Below, piece after piece: positions 6,981 to 12,960 of a stretch of 13,147 nt of DNA. Source of the DNA: JAYUHK01 sp043767025. GTDB taxonomy: Bacteria; Bacteroidota; Bacteroidia; Chitinophagales; Saprospiraceae. Location of the stretch: positions 1 to 13,147 of the forward strand of contig JAYUHK010000124.1 in the NCBI GenBank assembly GCA_043767025.1, written 5' to 3'. Below the pieces are notes generated by a model. That model made no database searches, had not been told where the DNA came from, and saw nothing but the letters and a program-made list of their open reading frames with translations. Position numbers and translations under genes: made by a program. Position 1 is the first letter of the stretch. Each line of letters starts with the position of its first letter.

Positions 6981-7138
6981 GAACTCGTCCAAAATAAGTT
7001 ACTGTATTCTGACTTGTCTTTTGAGCCAAAACTGCGTTAGATTTTCGTTACTATGCACGGCATCGCGCCTCAAATCTGCCTTGTTTTGACCCAAAATTCT
7101 GCGTCACAATATGCAGTATCTTATTTTCTCTTCATTCC
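6980..7138 (-). repeat. GGAATGA...TTCC element, full form (159 bp, inverted)
   Basis: It fills the whole gap between the convergent cinA and PBP2 stop codons: GGAACTCG overlaps the cinA TAG by one base, and the other end (CTTCATTCC) touches the PBP2 TAA. On the - strand it starts GGAATGAAGAGAAAATAAG. The core 7031-7082 matches the reverse complement of 2880-2931 (41/52). The hairpin at 7050-7066 keeps the stem with a T-A pair where the other copy has C-G. The two ends of the element are imperfect inverted repeats over about 70 bp. Confidence 0.78.
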
Positions 7139-9001
7139 TTAAGGCTGACTTATCAGTTTCGACTTTTTCATTTTTTCTTCAAGGCGGATGCGAGCGTCCG
7201 AAATTTTTCCATTCAGGTACTTTTCTATCATCAAAGAAGCTATCGGCACGGCGTGGTCGGCTCCCCAACCGCCCAACTCGATGTAGGCGGCGATGGCGAT
7301 TTTTGGATTGTCTTTGGGTGCGAAGCCAAAAAATACAGAGTGGTCGCGGTTTTTATTTTGTGTATTTTGCACCGTTCCCGTCTTGCCACATACCTCAATG
7401 CCGGGAATATTGCCGCCCTTTCCTGTGCCGGAAGTCATCACATTGTGCATTCCGTCTATCACATATTCGTAATATTGAGGGTCAATGCGCGTCTTGTGGA
7501 GCATTTTGTATTTTTCAGCTATCGCTGCTCCGTCTTTGTAGGCTTTGACGAGGTGCGGCGTGTAAAAATAACCGCGATTGGCAATCGTTGCCGCCAAATT
7601 TGCCATCTGGACGGTAGAAAGTTGGATTTCGCCCTGCCCAATGCCGTTGGAAAGGATAGTCGGCGACCGCCAACCACCTTTTACTTTTGGGTAGATGCGG
7701 TCATAAAACTCGGAGGTCGGCACGTTGCCGCGCGATTCGGACGGAAAATCAATCCCCAACGCTCGTCCCAAACCAAAATCATAGAGATGCTGGGTAAAAA
7801 GATTCAGCCCCAACTGCGGGCGACTGAAATCAAACTTGTCCACAATACTTCTGAAAGCGGTAAAAAAATAAGCGTTGCAGGAGTACTGAATGGCACTTTG
7901 TACGCTTCCGCACGAGGGGTGGTGGTGGCAGCCGTAGCGTTTTCCGTTGTAGTAATAGCCCGCATTGCATTGCACATAGCGGGACGGTTCCCAAACGCCT
8001 TCCTGCATACCAATCAGAGCGACCAATGTTTTGAAAATAGAGCCGGGCGGATATTTTGCCATTACGCTGCGGTCGAAAAAAGGCTTGTGGGAGTCGTGCA
8101 GCAGTTGATTGTATTTCTCACTTCGGTTAGGATTGTCAATATTCATCGTATTGGGGTCGAAAGTCGGCATACTAATCATAGCGAGGATTTCGCCCGTAGA
8201 AGGTTCGATGGCGACGAGTCCGCCGCTTTTATTTGCTAATAATTCCTCCCCATATTTTTGTAAATCAATGTCAATAGACGAAACTAAATCTTTGCCTGCC
8301 ACTGCCGAGGAGTCCAGACTGCCTTTTTTGTAAGACCCTACCAAACGTCCAACGTTGTCTTTCAAAATGTATTCCACCCCTTTCGCGCCTTTGAGTGCGT
8401 CTTCGTAGGAGCGTTCCAGCCCCGTAAAACCGATGTAATCGCCTTTCAGGTATTTTCCTTTGCCGTCTTCTACTTGTTTTTCGCTGGCTTCGCCGATAAA
8501 GCCCAGCATCTGCGCGCCTGCTTCGTAGGCGTAGCCACGCGCATTGCGGAGCTGCGTGTTGAATCCCGAAAACTCGTGGAGCGACTCTTGAAAACGCCCG
8601 TAAGTTTCTACCGAAATATTGGGTAAAAAGAGGTACGGAATAGACTTCGTAAAGCGACCGCTGCGCCAATCTTTCTCAATATTGACGTGAAAAGTCGAGT
8701 CGCTGATGCCGAGCAGACGGCAAAGTTTGGCAGTATCCATCTTGGGATTGAGCTGCCGATACGTCACCATCACGTCGTACATGGCTCTGTTATTGACCAT
8801 CAATTTTCCGTTGCGGTCATACACCAAGCCGCGCGACGGATAGACCAAATTCTTTTCAATCGTAGTCGCCTGCGCTCGGTCTTGGTAGCTGCTATCTACG
8901 AGTTGCAACTGCACGGCTCGCCCTAACAGCAAAAGTGCCGCCAATGCAAAGACGATTTGCACCGTTATCTGTCTGCCTTTGTTAAAATCTTTGAGTGACA
9001 A
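7139..9001 (-). CDS. mrdA: Penicillin-binding protein 2 (elongation transpeptidase)
   Basis: Class B PBP that cross-links peptidoglycan during cell elongation with RodA and MreBCD. Of 620 residues, about 14-34 form the single membrane anchor; then the dimerization/pedestal domain (about 50-230) and the transpeptidase domain with SIFK (Ser321 nucleophile, Lys324), SCN (374-376) and KTG (540-542). All three catalytic motifs are intact. The start is unusual: TTG at 9001. An in-frame TAA lies four codons before it, and the first internal ATG is beyond the membrane anchor. Residues 345-375 hold Cys345, Cys358, three His (359-361), Cys364 and Cys375, which correspond to the zinc site reported for Acinetobacter PBP2. 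Partner genes mreC, mreD and rodA are not adjacent. The stop TAA abuts the 159-bp element. Confidence 0.95.
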   Translation of the reverse strand: MSLKDFNKGRQITVQIVFALAALLLLGRAVQLQLVDSSYQDRAQATTIEKNLVYPSRGLVYDRNGKLMVNNRAMYDVMVTYRQLNPKMDTAKLCRLLGISDSTFHVNIEKDWRSGRFTKSIPYLFLPNISVETYGRFQESLHEFSGFNTQLRNARGYAYEAGAQMLGFIGEASEKQVEDGKGKYLKGDYIGFTGLERSYEDALKGAKGVEYILKDNVGRLVGSYKKGSLDSSAVAGKDLVSSIDIDLQKYGEELLANKSGGLVAIEPSTGEILAMISMPTFDPNTMNIDNPNRSEKYNQLLHDSHKPFFDRSVMAKYPPGSIFKTLVALIGMQEGVWEPSRYVQCNAGYYYNGKRYGCHHHPSCGSVQSAIQYSCNAYFFTAFRSIVDKFDFSRPQLGLNLFTQHLYDFGLGRALGIDFPSESRGNVPTSEFYDRIYPKVKGGWRSPTILSNGIGQGEIQLSTVQMANLAATIANRGYFYTPHLVKAYKDGAAIAEKYKMLHKTRIDPQYYEYVIDGMHNVMTSGTGKGGNIPGIEVCGKTGTVQNTQNKNRDHSVFFGFAPKDNPKIAIAAYIELGGWGADHAVPIASLMIEKYLNGKISDARIRLEEKMKKSKLISQP

Positions 9002-9076
9002 TTTTTTTAATTATTTTTCTAAAAAAACAAACGATTTATTTAACAATAAATTGAGCGTAAAAGCTAAAGGAAACAA

Positions 9077-9200
9077 CAAACAACAAATATCGAATATCGA
9101 ATATCGAACAAGGAATATCGAATATCGAACAAGGAATGTCGAATATCGAACAACAAACAACAAATATCGAATATTGAACAAGGAATGTCGAATATCGAAA
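9077..9200 (+). repeat. Short tandem repeat, 21-bp period
   Basis: ATATCGAATATCGAACAAGGA occurs twice exactly in tandem with a third, altered copy (9094-9114, 9115-9135, 9136-9156). A less regular block of the same ATATCGAA and ACAAGGA words follows, with two ACAACAA spacers. Because 21 is a multiple of 3, one frame reads repeated NIEYRTR. No spacers or conserved direct repeats of CRISPR type. It lies just upstream of the PBP2 start on the template side. Probably a slippage-prone satellite, not a gene. Confidence 0.75.
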
Positions 9201-9228
9201 TTTTATTCGATTTTTATTAATACTTGAC

Positions 9229-9306
9229 CTTTAGAATTTCCACAAGGCACGTCTGAAATGGCAGTCATTTTGACTAAAACTGTATTTCAAATTTTTATTT
9301 ACAAAA
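9229..9306 (+). repeat. Repeat R2, partial diverged copy
   Basis: It matches the middle of copy 1 (about 42-115), including CACAAGGCACGTCTGAAA and CAGTCA, TTTGA and AAAACT words in the same order. The left part (GTCTGGCGAAGCG side) and the GCGTAACGTGAGTTA end are missing. It forms part of the 496-bp gap between PBP2 and thymidine kinase, which is otherwise filled by the 21-bp repeats, a 67-bp element and an R1 copy. Confidence 0.65.
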
Positions 9307-9313
9307 TGTGTTA

Positions 9314-9380
9314 GGAATGAGGAAAAAATAAGGTACTTAATTTAGCAGAAAAAATGAGTAGTTTATTTTAGATAAGTTCC
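9314..9380 (+). repeat. GGAATGA...TTCC element, intermediate form (67 bp)
   Basis: Its first 30 bases match the first 30 of the 158-bp element at 2826, and its last 36 match the last 36 of that element (2948-2983). The ~90-bp middle with the core hairpin is missing. It is an internal-deletion version of the same family. It is preceded by TTA, so the left junction again reads TAGGAATGA although no gene ends here. Confidence 0.7.
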
Positions 9381-9383
9381 TGT

Positions 9384-9480
9384 ACTTAAATACATGACAT
9401 TTAATATTCGACATAATTCGTTGATTTTCAATATTTTATGATGACTCACAATTAAAAACTAAAAACTTATAACTACTTAC
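9384..9480 (+). repeat. Repeat R1, copy 2
   Basis: Nearly the same 96-bp unit as at 12961 and 13057: ACTTAAATACATGACATTTA, then the ATTCGACATAATTCGTTG segment, ending with AACTACTTAC just before the 3' end of the thymidine kinase gene. Differences from the other copies are a few single bases. It probably lies within the 3' UTR of the thymidine kinase transcript. Confidence 0.8.
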
Positions 9481-9497
9481 ATTCCTTAGGCAGCTAA

Positions 9498-10082
9498 TTA
9501 CCGCAACGACAAAATATTTCCCATCGAATAACAAGTGCGACAGCGCGCTTCGTAGCTGTCTTTTTCGCCCAGCAAGACGGTATTTTCGTCGGCAGCCAAG
9601 CGGTAAGAATGGGTCGCCAGATTGCCGCAATGCTGACAAATAGCGTGGACTTTTGTGATGTATTCGGCGACCGCCAACAAGTGCGGCATGGGTCCGAAAG
9701 GTACGCCCCGAAAGTCCATATCCAAGCCTGCCACGATGACGCGCACGCCGCGCATTGCCAGTGTCTGACAGACTTCTGTTAGCTGAAGGTCAAAAAATTG
9801 CGCCTCGTCAATACCGATTACCGTTACTTCCTGCGGGACTGATAACAGCTTTTCCGAACTTTCTATCGGCGTAGAGGATATTTCGTTGGCATCGTGCGAC
9901 ACGACTTTTCGGTCGTCGTAGCGGGTGTCAATTTTTGGTTTAAAAATTTCGACCTGTTGGTTTGCAATTCTGGCGCGTTTCAGTCGGCGGATGAGTTCTT
10001 CGGTTTTCCCTGAAAACATTGAGCCGCACACGACTTCTATCCAGCCGCTTCGCTGCCCTTTATAGTGTGGTTCTAAAAACAT
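9498..10082 (-). CDS. tdk: Thymidine kinase (type II)
   Basis: Phosphorylates thymidine to dTMP with ATP in the cytosolic pyrimidine salvage pathway. The 194-residue length is normal for the tetrameric TK1-type family. Seen: P-loop GSMFSGKT (20-27), the DEAQFF motif with Glu93 as catalytic base (92-97), GLDMDFRG (119-126), and the zinc site Cys149, Cys152, Cys181 and Cys184, with the substrate-binding lasso between the Cys pairs. All essential residues are present. The ATG at 10082 leaves a 13-residue lead before WIEVVCGSMF, usual for Bacteroidota. It lies 207 bp downstream of the ligase-CBS gene on the same strand. A hairpin and a degenerate R1 in that gap make read-through uncertain, so it may have its own promoter. 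Confidence 0.97.
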   Translation of the reverse strand: MFLEPHYKGQRSGWIEVVCGSMFSGKTEELIRRLKRARIANQQVEIFKPKIDTRYDDRKVVSHDANEISSTPIESSEKLLSVPQEVTVIGIDEAQFFDLQLTEVCQTLAMRGVRVIVAGLDMDFRGVPFGPMPHLLAVAEYITKVHAICQHCGNLATHSYRLAADENTVLLGEKDSYEARCRTCYSMGNILSLR

Positions 10083-10083
10083 T

Positions 10084-10143
10084 TTAGTAGTTATTAGTTT
10101 TTAGTGGTTAATTTTTAGTTGAGTAAATGATTGACAATCAATT
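10084..10143 (-). repeat. Degenerate R1 copy upstream of tdk
   Basis: On the + strand TAGTAGTTATTAGTTTTTAG, AATTTT, TTGAGT and ATTGACAATCAA follow the same order as the reverse complement of R1, with several substitutions and small gaps. It is clearly older or less constrained than the other copies. It starts two bases from the tdk start codon and so would make up the tdk leader. Confidence 0.45.
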
Positions 10144-10219
10144 ATTTACAACATTAGATGTAATACATAATTTATTTTTTCAATACACAAAATATTGGTT
10201 TTCAATAAAAAATGAGCCG

Positions 10220-10253
10220 AAGTTACCGACATCTTATAAGGTGTCGGTAACTT
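10220..10253 (-). terminator. Hairpin downstream of the ligase-CBS gene
   Basis: AAGTTACCGACA (10220-10231) pairs perfectly with TGTCGGTAACTT (10242-10253), and the inner TCTT/AAGG can extend the stem. On the - strand it lies about 37 nt after the ligase stop codon; a run of six T follows about 7 nt beyond the stem. This fits an intrinsic terminator for the ligase gene, though the U run is somewhat distant. The palindrome could also act as an operator near tdk. Confidence 0.55.
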
Positions 10254-10289
10254 TCCATCAATTATACAATCACAAGTATTCTTCATTCC

Positions 10290-12212
10290 TTATTTTTCCA
10301 ATCGCTCTACCAAGCGGCTTGTGATGCGCAAAAAATCCATTTCGGTCACGACTCCGATGAGTTCTTTTCCGTTCACGACGGGCAGGCAGCCGATGCGTTT
10401 GGTGCGCATGATTTCTAAAGCCTCCGTGAGGGTCGCGCTCGGCGAAATAGTGACAGGTTCGCTTATCATAATATCCTTGACGGTAGAGGGTTGCTTGAGT
10501 GTGACATTATTTTTGTTAGAAAAATGGCGCAGCAGCAGTCGCGAAGTAACCAAACCCACAAGTTCGCCTTTGCTGTCCTCGACGGGCAGGTAGCGGATTT
10601 TTCGCCAATCCATCATTTCGGTTACTAACTCGATGATGTCGTCTTTTTGTACCGTGAATAAGTCGGTTTCCATAAATTCTTCTACCTTTATTTTGGACGG
10701 CTGGTATTCTTCCAAATCTTTGAGGGACGGCATTTCCCAAGTGTGGACGGGCTTGCCGAGCGTCTGATTTTTGTACATAGCGGCGGTCATAACCGTTATC
10801 GCTTCGTCGGCACTGGATTCGGCTTTGAGCTTCGTAAAGGCTCGCAGCATCCAGCGCGCGCCAGTCATGTGACTGTTGGCGCGGGCTTCGATAATGCCCA
10901 TGTACTTGTCAATATCTTCCTGATTCACGCCGTGCAGTGCCAATCCCTTGCGAGCTATCGGCAGCAGTTCGTTGATAATCAAATCTACGGCGGTCACTTT
11001 TTGGTCTTTGAACCAAGTAAATTTAGTGTCAATACCGAATTGGGCGGATTTTACGAAATTGTCGCGCACGTCCTCGTAGGAAATTTGCTCCGTAATATCG
11101 TCGTACATTGCGCCCATGCCGACCATGCAGCCGAGCCAAAAAGCGGCGTTGGCTATCTCGTCCACCACCGTCGGACCGGCTGGTAGCACCCGACATTCGA
11201 TGCGCAGGTGCGGCTTGCCGTTGTCGCTGATGCCGTAGCAAGGACGGTTCCAGCGATAGACGGTCGAGTTGTGGATTTGCAAAGCGCGGAGCTTCGGCAC
11301 GATGCCCGCCTTGATGCTTTCGAGTGCGTCTTCTTCGATTTCGCCGCCGAGCAACACACGGAAGCGGGCGATGTCTTCTTTATAAATTTCGAGAATAGAT
11401 TTTTTGAGCCAACCCGAGCCGAAATTGACACGCGGACTGCGTTCTCTCATGTGTTCGTGGCTGGCGCGCGTGTCAAGCGACTGCTGGAAAAGTGCGATGC
11501 GCGTTTCGTGCCAAAGTCGCTTGCCGAACACCATAGGAGAGTTGGCGGCGATGGCGATAATCGGCGCGGCGAGCATCTGCGAGATGTTGTAAAGTTTCAC
11601 AAAATCTTTGGGAGCTACCTGCAAATGTACCTGAAAACTGGTATTGCAGGCTTCGAGCAGCGGCGAGTCGTGTTTGACCAAAAGCTCGTCAATTCCCGTC
11701 AGGCGAAGTTCGTAAGCACCTGTTTGGAGCTGCTGGTTGATGGCAGCCATCAGGGCTTTGTAGCGCGGATTGGGCGTGAGGTTGTGCATATCCATATCGA
11801 ACTTTCGTATGGTAGGGAGTATGCCCGTCAAGATAATTTTGGCTTTATGCTCCAAAAGTTTTTCGGCGATGATTGCCAATCCGTCGGAGTTTTCTTTTTC
11901 CATCGCGCTCAAACAGTCGCCCGTAAAAGTGCGTGGTATCATGTTGGTTTCGAGGTTGAACCGTGCCAGCTCGGTGCCGCACCACTCGTGTTCCTTCATT
12001 TTTTCCATAATCGCCATATTGATAGGCGCAGGTTTGTAGGTTTTGTCATAGACCAAACACATTTCCTGTTCCGCTCCGATGCGAGTGATGTCGCTCTCAA
12101 ACCAGTCGTTGTCGAGCATATACTCCAATGCTTGCACGTCTTTGAGCAAATGCCCGACGAAGTGCTGCATTTGTGAGTGATTTTTTACCAAAGATACTTT
12201 TTGTTCGCCCAT
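10290..12212 (-). CDS. GCS2-type glutamate-cysteine ligase-like enzyme fused to a CBS-domain pair
   Basis: Predicted ATP-dependent carboxylate-amine ligase with a C-terminal regulatory module (640 residues). N-terminal part (about 1-500) is GCS2-like: RIGAEQE (44-50) with Glu48 and Glu50 in the metal-binding position, FNLETN (85-90), TSFQVHLQV in the core sheet, and LRIECRVLPAGPT. The last 134 residues form a Bateman module: CBS1 about 513-560 (FMETDLFTV...RYLPVEDSKGELVGLVT) and CBS2 about 579-632 (IMISEPVTI...GCLPVVNGKELIGVVTEMDFL). CBS pairs commonly bind adenosyl nucleotides, so allosteric control by AMP/ATP or SAM is a fair inference. The substrate is not proven: gamma-glutamylcysteine synthesis is the default, but no glutathione synthetase gene lies nearby. 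ATG at 12212. The stop TAA is followed directly by GGAATGAAG, an apparent half of the GGAATGA element. Confidence 0.85.
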   Translation of the reverse strand: MGEQKVSLVKNHSQMQHFVGHLLKDVQALEYMLDNDWFESDITRIGAEQEMCLVYDKTYKPAPINMAIMEKMKEHEWCGTELARFNLETNMIPRTFTGDCLSAMEKENSDGLAIIAEKLLEHKAKIILTGILPTIRKFDMDMHNLTPNPRYKALMAAINQQLQTGAYELRLTGIDELLVKHDSPLLEACNTSFQVHLQVAPKDFVKLYNISQMLAAPIIAIAANSPMVFGKRLWHETRIALFQQSLDTRASHEHMRERSPRVNFGSGWLKKSILEIYKEDIARFRVLLGGEIEEDALESIKAGIVPKLRALQIHNSTVYRWNRPCYGISDNGKPHLRIECRVLPAGPTVVDEIANAAFWLGCMVGMGAMYDDITEQISYEDVRDNFVKSAQFGIDTKFTWFKDQKVTAVDLIINELLPIARKGLALHGVNQEDIDKYMGIIEARANSHMTGARWMLRAFTKLKAESSADEAITVMTAAMYKNQTLGKPVHTWEMPSLKDLEEYQPSKIKVEEFMETDLFTVQKDDIIELVTEMMDWRKIRYLPVEDSKGELVGLVTSRLLLRHFSNKNNVTLKQPSTVKDIMISEPVTISPSATLTEALEIMRTKRIGCLPVVNGKELIGVVTEMDFLRITSRLVERLEK

Positions 12213-12249
12213 AGTATTATTGTAATTGTAACGATTGTTTTATTTTTGA

Positions 12250-12257
12250 TAAAAGTA
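12250..12257 (-). promoter_or_regulatory. Candidate -7 box for the ligase-CBS gene
   Basis: On the - strand it reads TACTTTTA, seven of eight to the Bacteroidota -7 consensus TAnnTTTG, about 38 nt before the ATG. A TTTT lies 20 nt further upstream in the -33 position instead of TTTG. The placement gives a plausible short leader, but in such AT-rich DNA the evidence is thin. Confidence 0.28.
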
Positions 12258-12336
12258 CTTCTTTTTCGCAAAGTTTTAAAATTTTTCTGATTTTTTTTGT
12301 AAAAATAGTATATCCAAACGCCAGAGAACGGATAAG

Positions 12337-12473
12337 TAACTCACGTTACGCAAAAAATCTTTTTACTAAAACTTCATGCAGCATTTTATTCAGTATGACT
12401 GTCTTTTCAGACGTGCCTTGTAGAAATTCAAGTTTTTGCAAAAATATCGTCTGGCGAAGCGAAAACTGTTTGA
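12337..12473 (-). repeat. Repeat R2, inverted copy
   Basis: Positions 12396-12473 are the reverse complement of 1-78 with one mismatch; the 12337-12358 end matches 117-138; the part between is diverged. A GC-richer 47-bp stretch (12474-12520, with GTCTGGCGGAGCCGACGAG) continues the repeat boundary and leads into a second R2 in the opposite direction. Two overlapping opposite-strand reading frames here are by-products of the repeat. Confidence 0.8.
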
Positions 12474-12520
12474 GTCTGGCGGAGCCGACGAGTTTTTTTC
12501 GCGCGCCGACGGGATTTTTA

Positions 12521-12665
12521 GGCAAAAACTTTAGAATTTCTACAGAGCACTTGATTTTTTTTGTCACTTTTTTTATCAAGAAAAAAAGTGACAAAGACCA
12601 AGTAAATAGCTTCAAAAATTAAGCTCAAATGAGCCAGTCAAAATGTTTTTGCGTAACATGAGTTA
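12521..12665 (+). repeat. Repeat R2, diverged copy with internal hairpin
   Basis: It begins GCAAAAACTTTAGAATTTCT and CAGAGCAC, like 37-62 of copy 1, and ends TTTTTGCGTAACATGAGTTA, like 119-138. The middle is replaced by a perfect 15-bp hairpin: TTTGTCACTTTTTTT (12560-12574), loop ATCAAG, AAAAAAAGTGACAAA (12581-12595). With the inverted copy just to its left it makes a head-to-head pair around 12474-12520. Confidence 0.65.
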
Positions 12666-12707
12666 TAAGTACTTAAGTACCCGAACATATTTAGTTTTCA
12701 TTAAAAG

Positions 12708-12928
12708 CCGACTGCTTTAGCTGTCGGACAATGGATAATATTTGATGTTGGCATTAGCCAAATACTCGCTACGGAAACTTATTTAGGCTAAGTAAAAAAA
12801 CAGTTTTACAACCTGATGCAATATGCATCAAACATTTATAGAAAAATTATGGCACATCACGTCCGACCCCGAAGGGGTCGCAGATATAGGGCATTTGTCT
12901 TTTATAAACATTTAATCCCTTCGGGATT
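12708..12928. other. Cluster of four short perfect or near-perfect hairpins in gene-free DNA
   Basis: Hairpins: CCGACTGC/GCTGTCGG with loop TTTA and one T-T mismatch (12708-12727); TGATGCA/TGCATCA, loop ATA (12814-12830); CGACCCC/GGGGTCG, loop GAA (12864-12880); AATCCC/GGGATT, loop TTC (12914-12928), the last followed by a T run. The CCCCGAAGGGG and CCCTTCGGG motifs are widespread extragenic repeats in Bacteroidota as far as I recall. No open frame spans the cluster. They could be REP-like DNA elements, terminators for something to the left, or part of a small RNA; the sequence alone does not decide. Confidence 0.55.
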
Positions 12929-12960
12929 TTTAAACGAAAGTAATTATGCACAAGTTCTTA

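Noticed and set aside
6980..7138. tRNA or known riboswitch between cinA and PBP2
   Set aside because: No cloverleaf, no T-loop GTTCGA motif and no recognised aptamer. The sequence instead matches the repeat element at 2826-2983.
7253..8239. 328-codon open frame on the + strand
   Set aside because: It lies wholly antisense to PBP2, whose three catalytic motifs and full length are certain; its translation shows no recognisable domain and is the usual by-product of codon bias.
9077..9200. CRISPR-like array
   Set aside because: The repeats are contiguous 21-bp units without unique spacers, and there are no cas genes in the window.
8979..9227. 82-codon + strand frame through the 21-bp satellite
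   Set aside because: It starts within the antisense of the PBP2 N-terminus, and its length comes only from the in-frame satellite.
11208..12176. 322-codon open frame on the + strand
   Set aside because: Antisense to the ligase-CBS gene, no family-like motifs, and no start context; a shadow frame.
12346..12622. Two overlapping open frames on opposite strands (89 and 75 codons)
   Set aside because: Both run through R2 copies and the T-rich hairpin. Low-complexity translations and no family resemblance.
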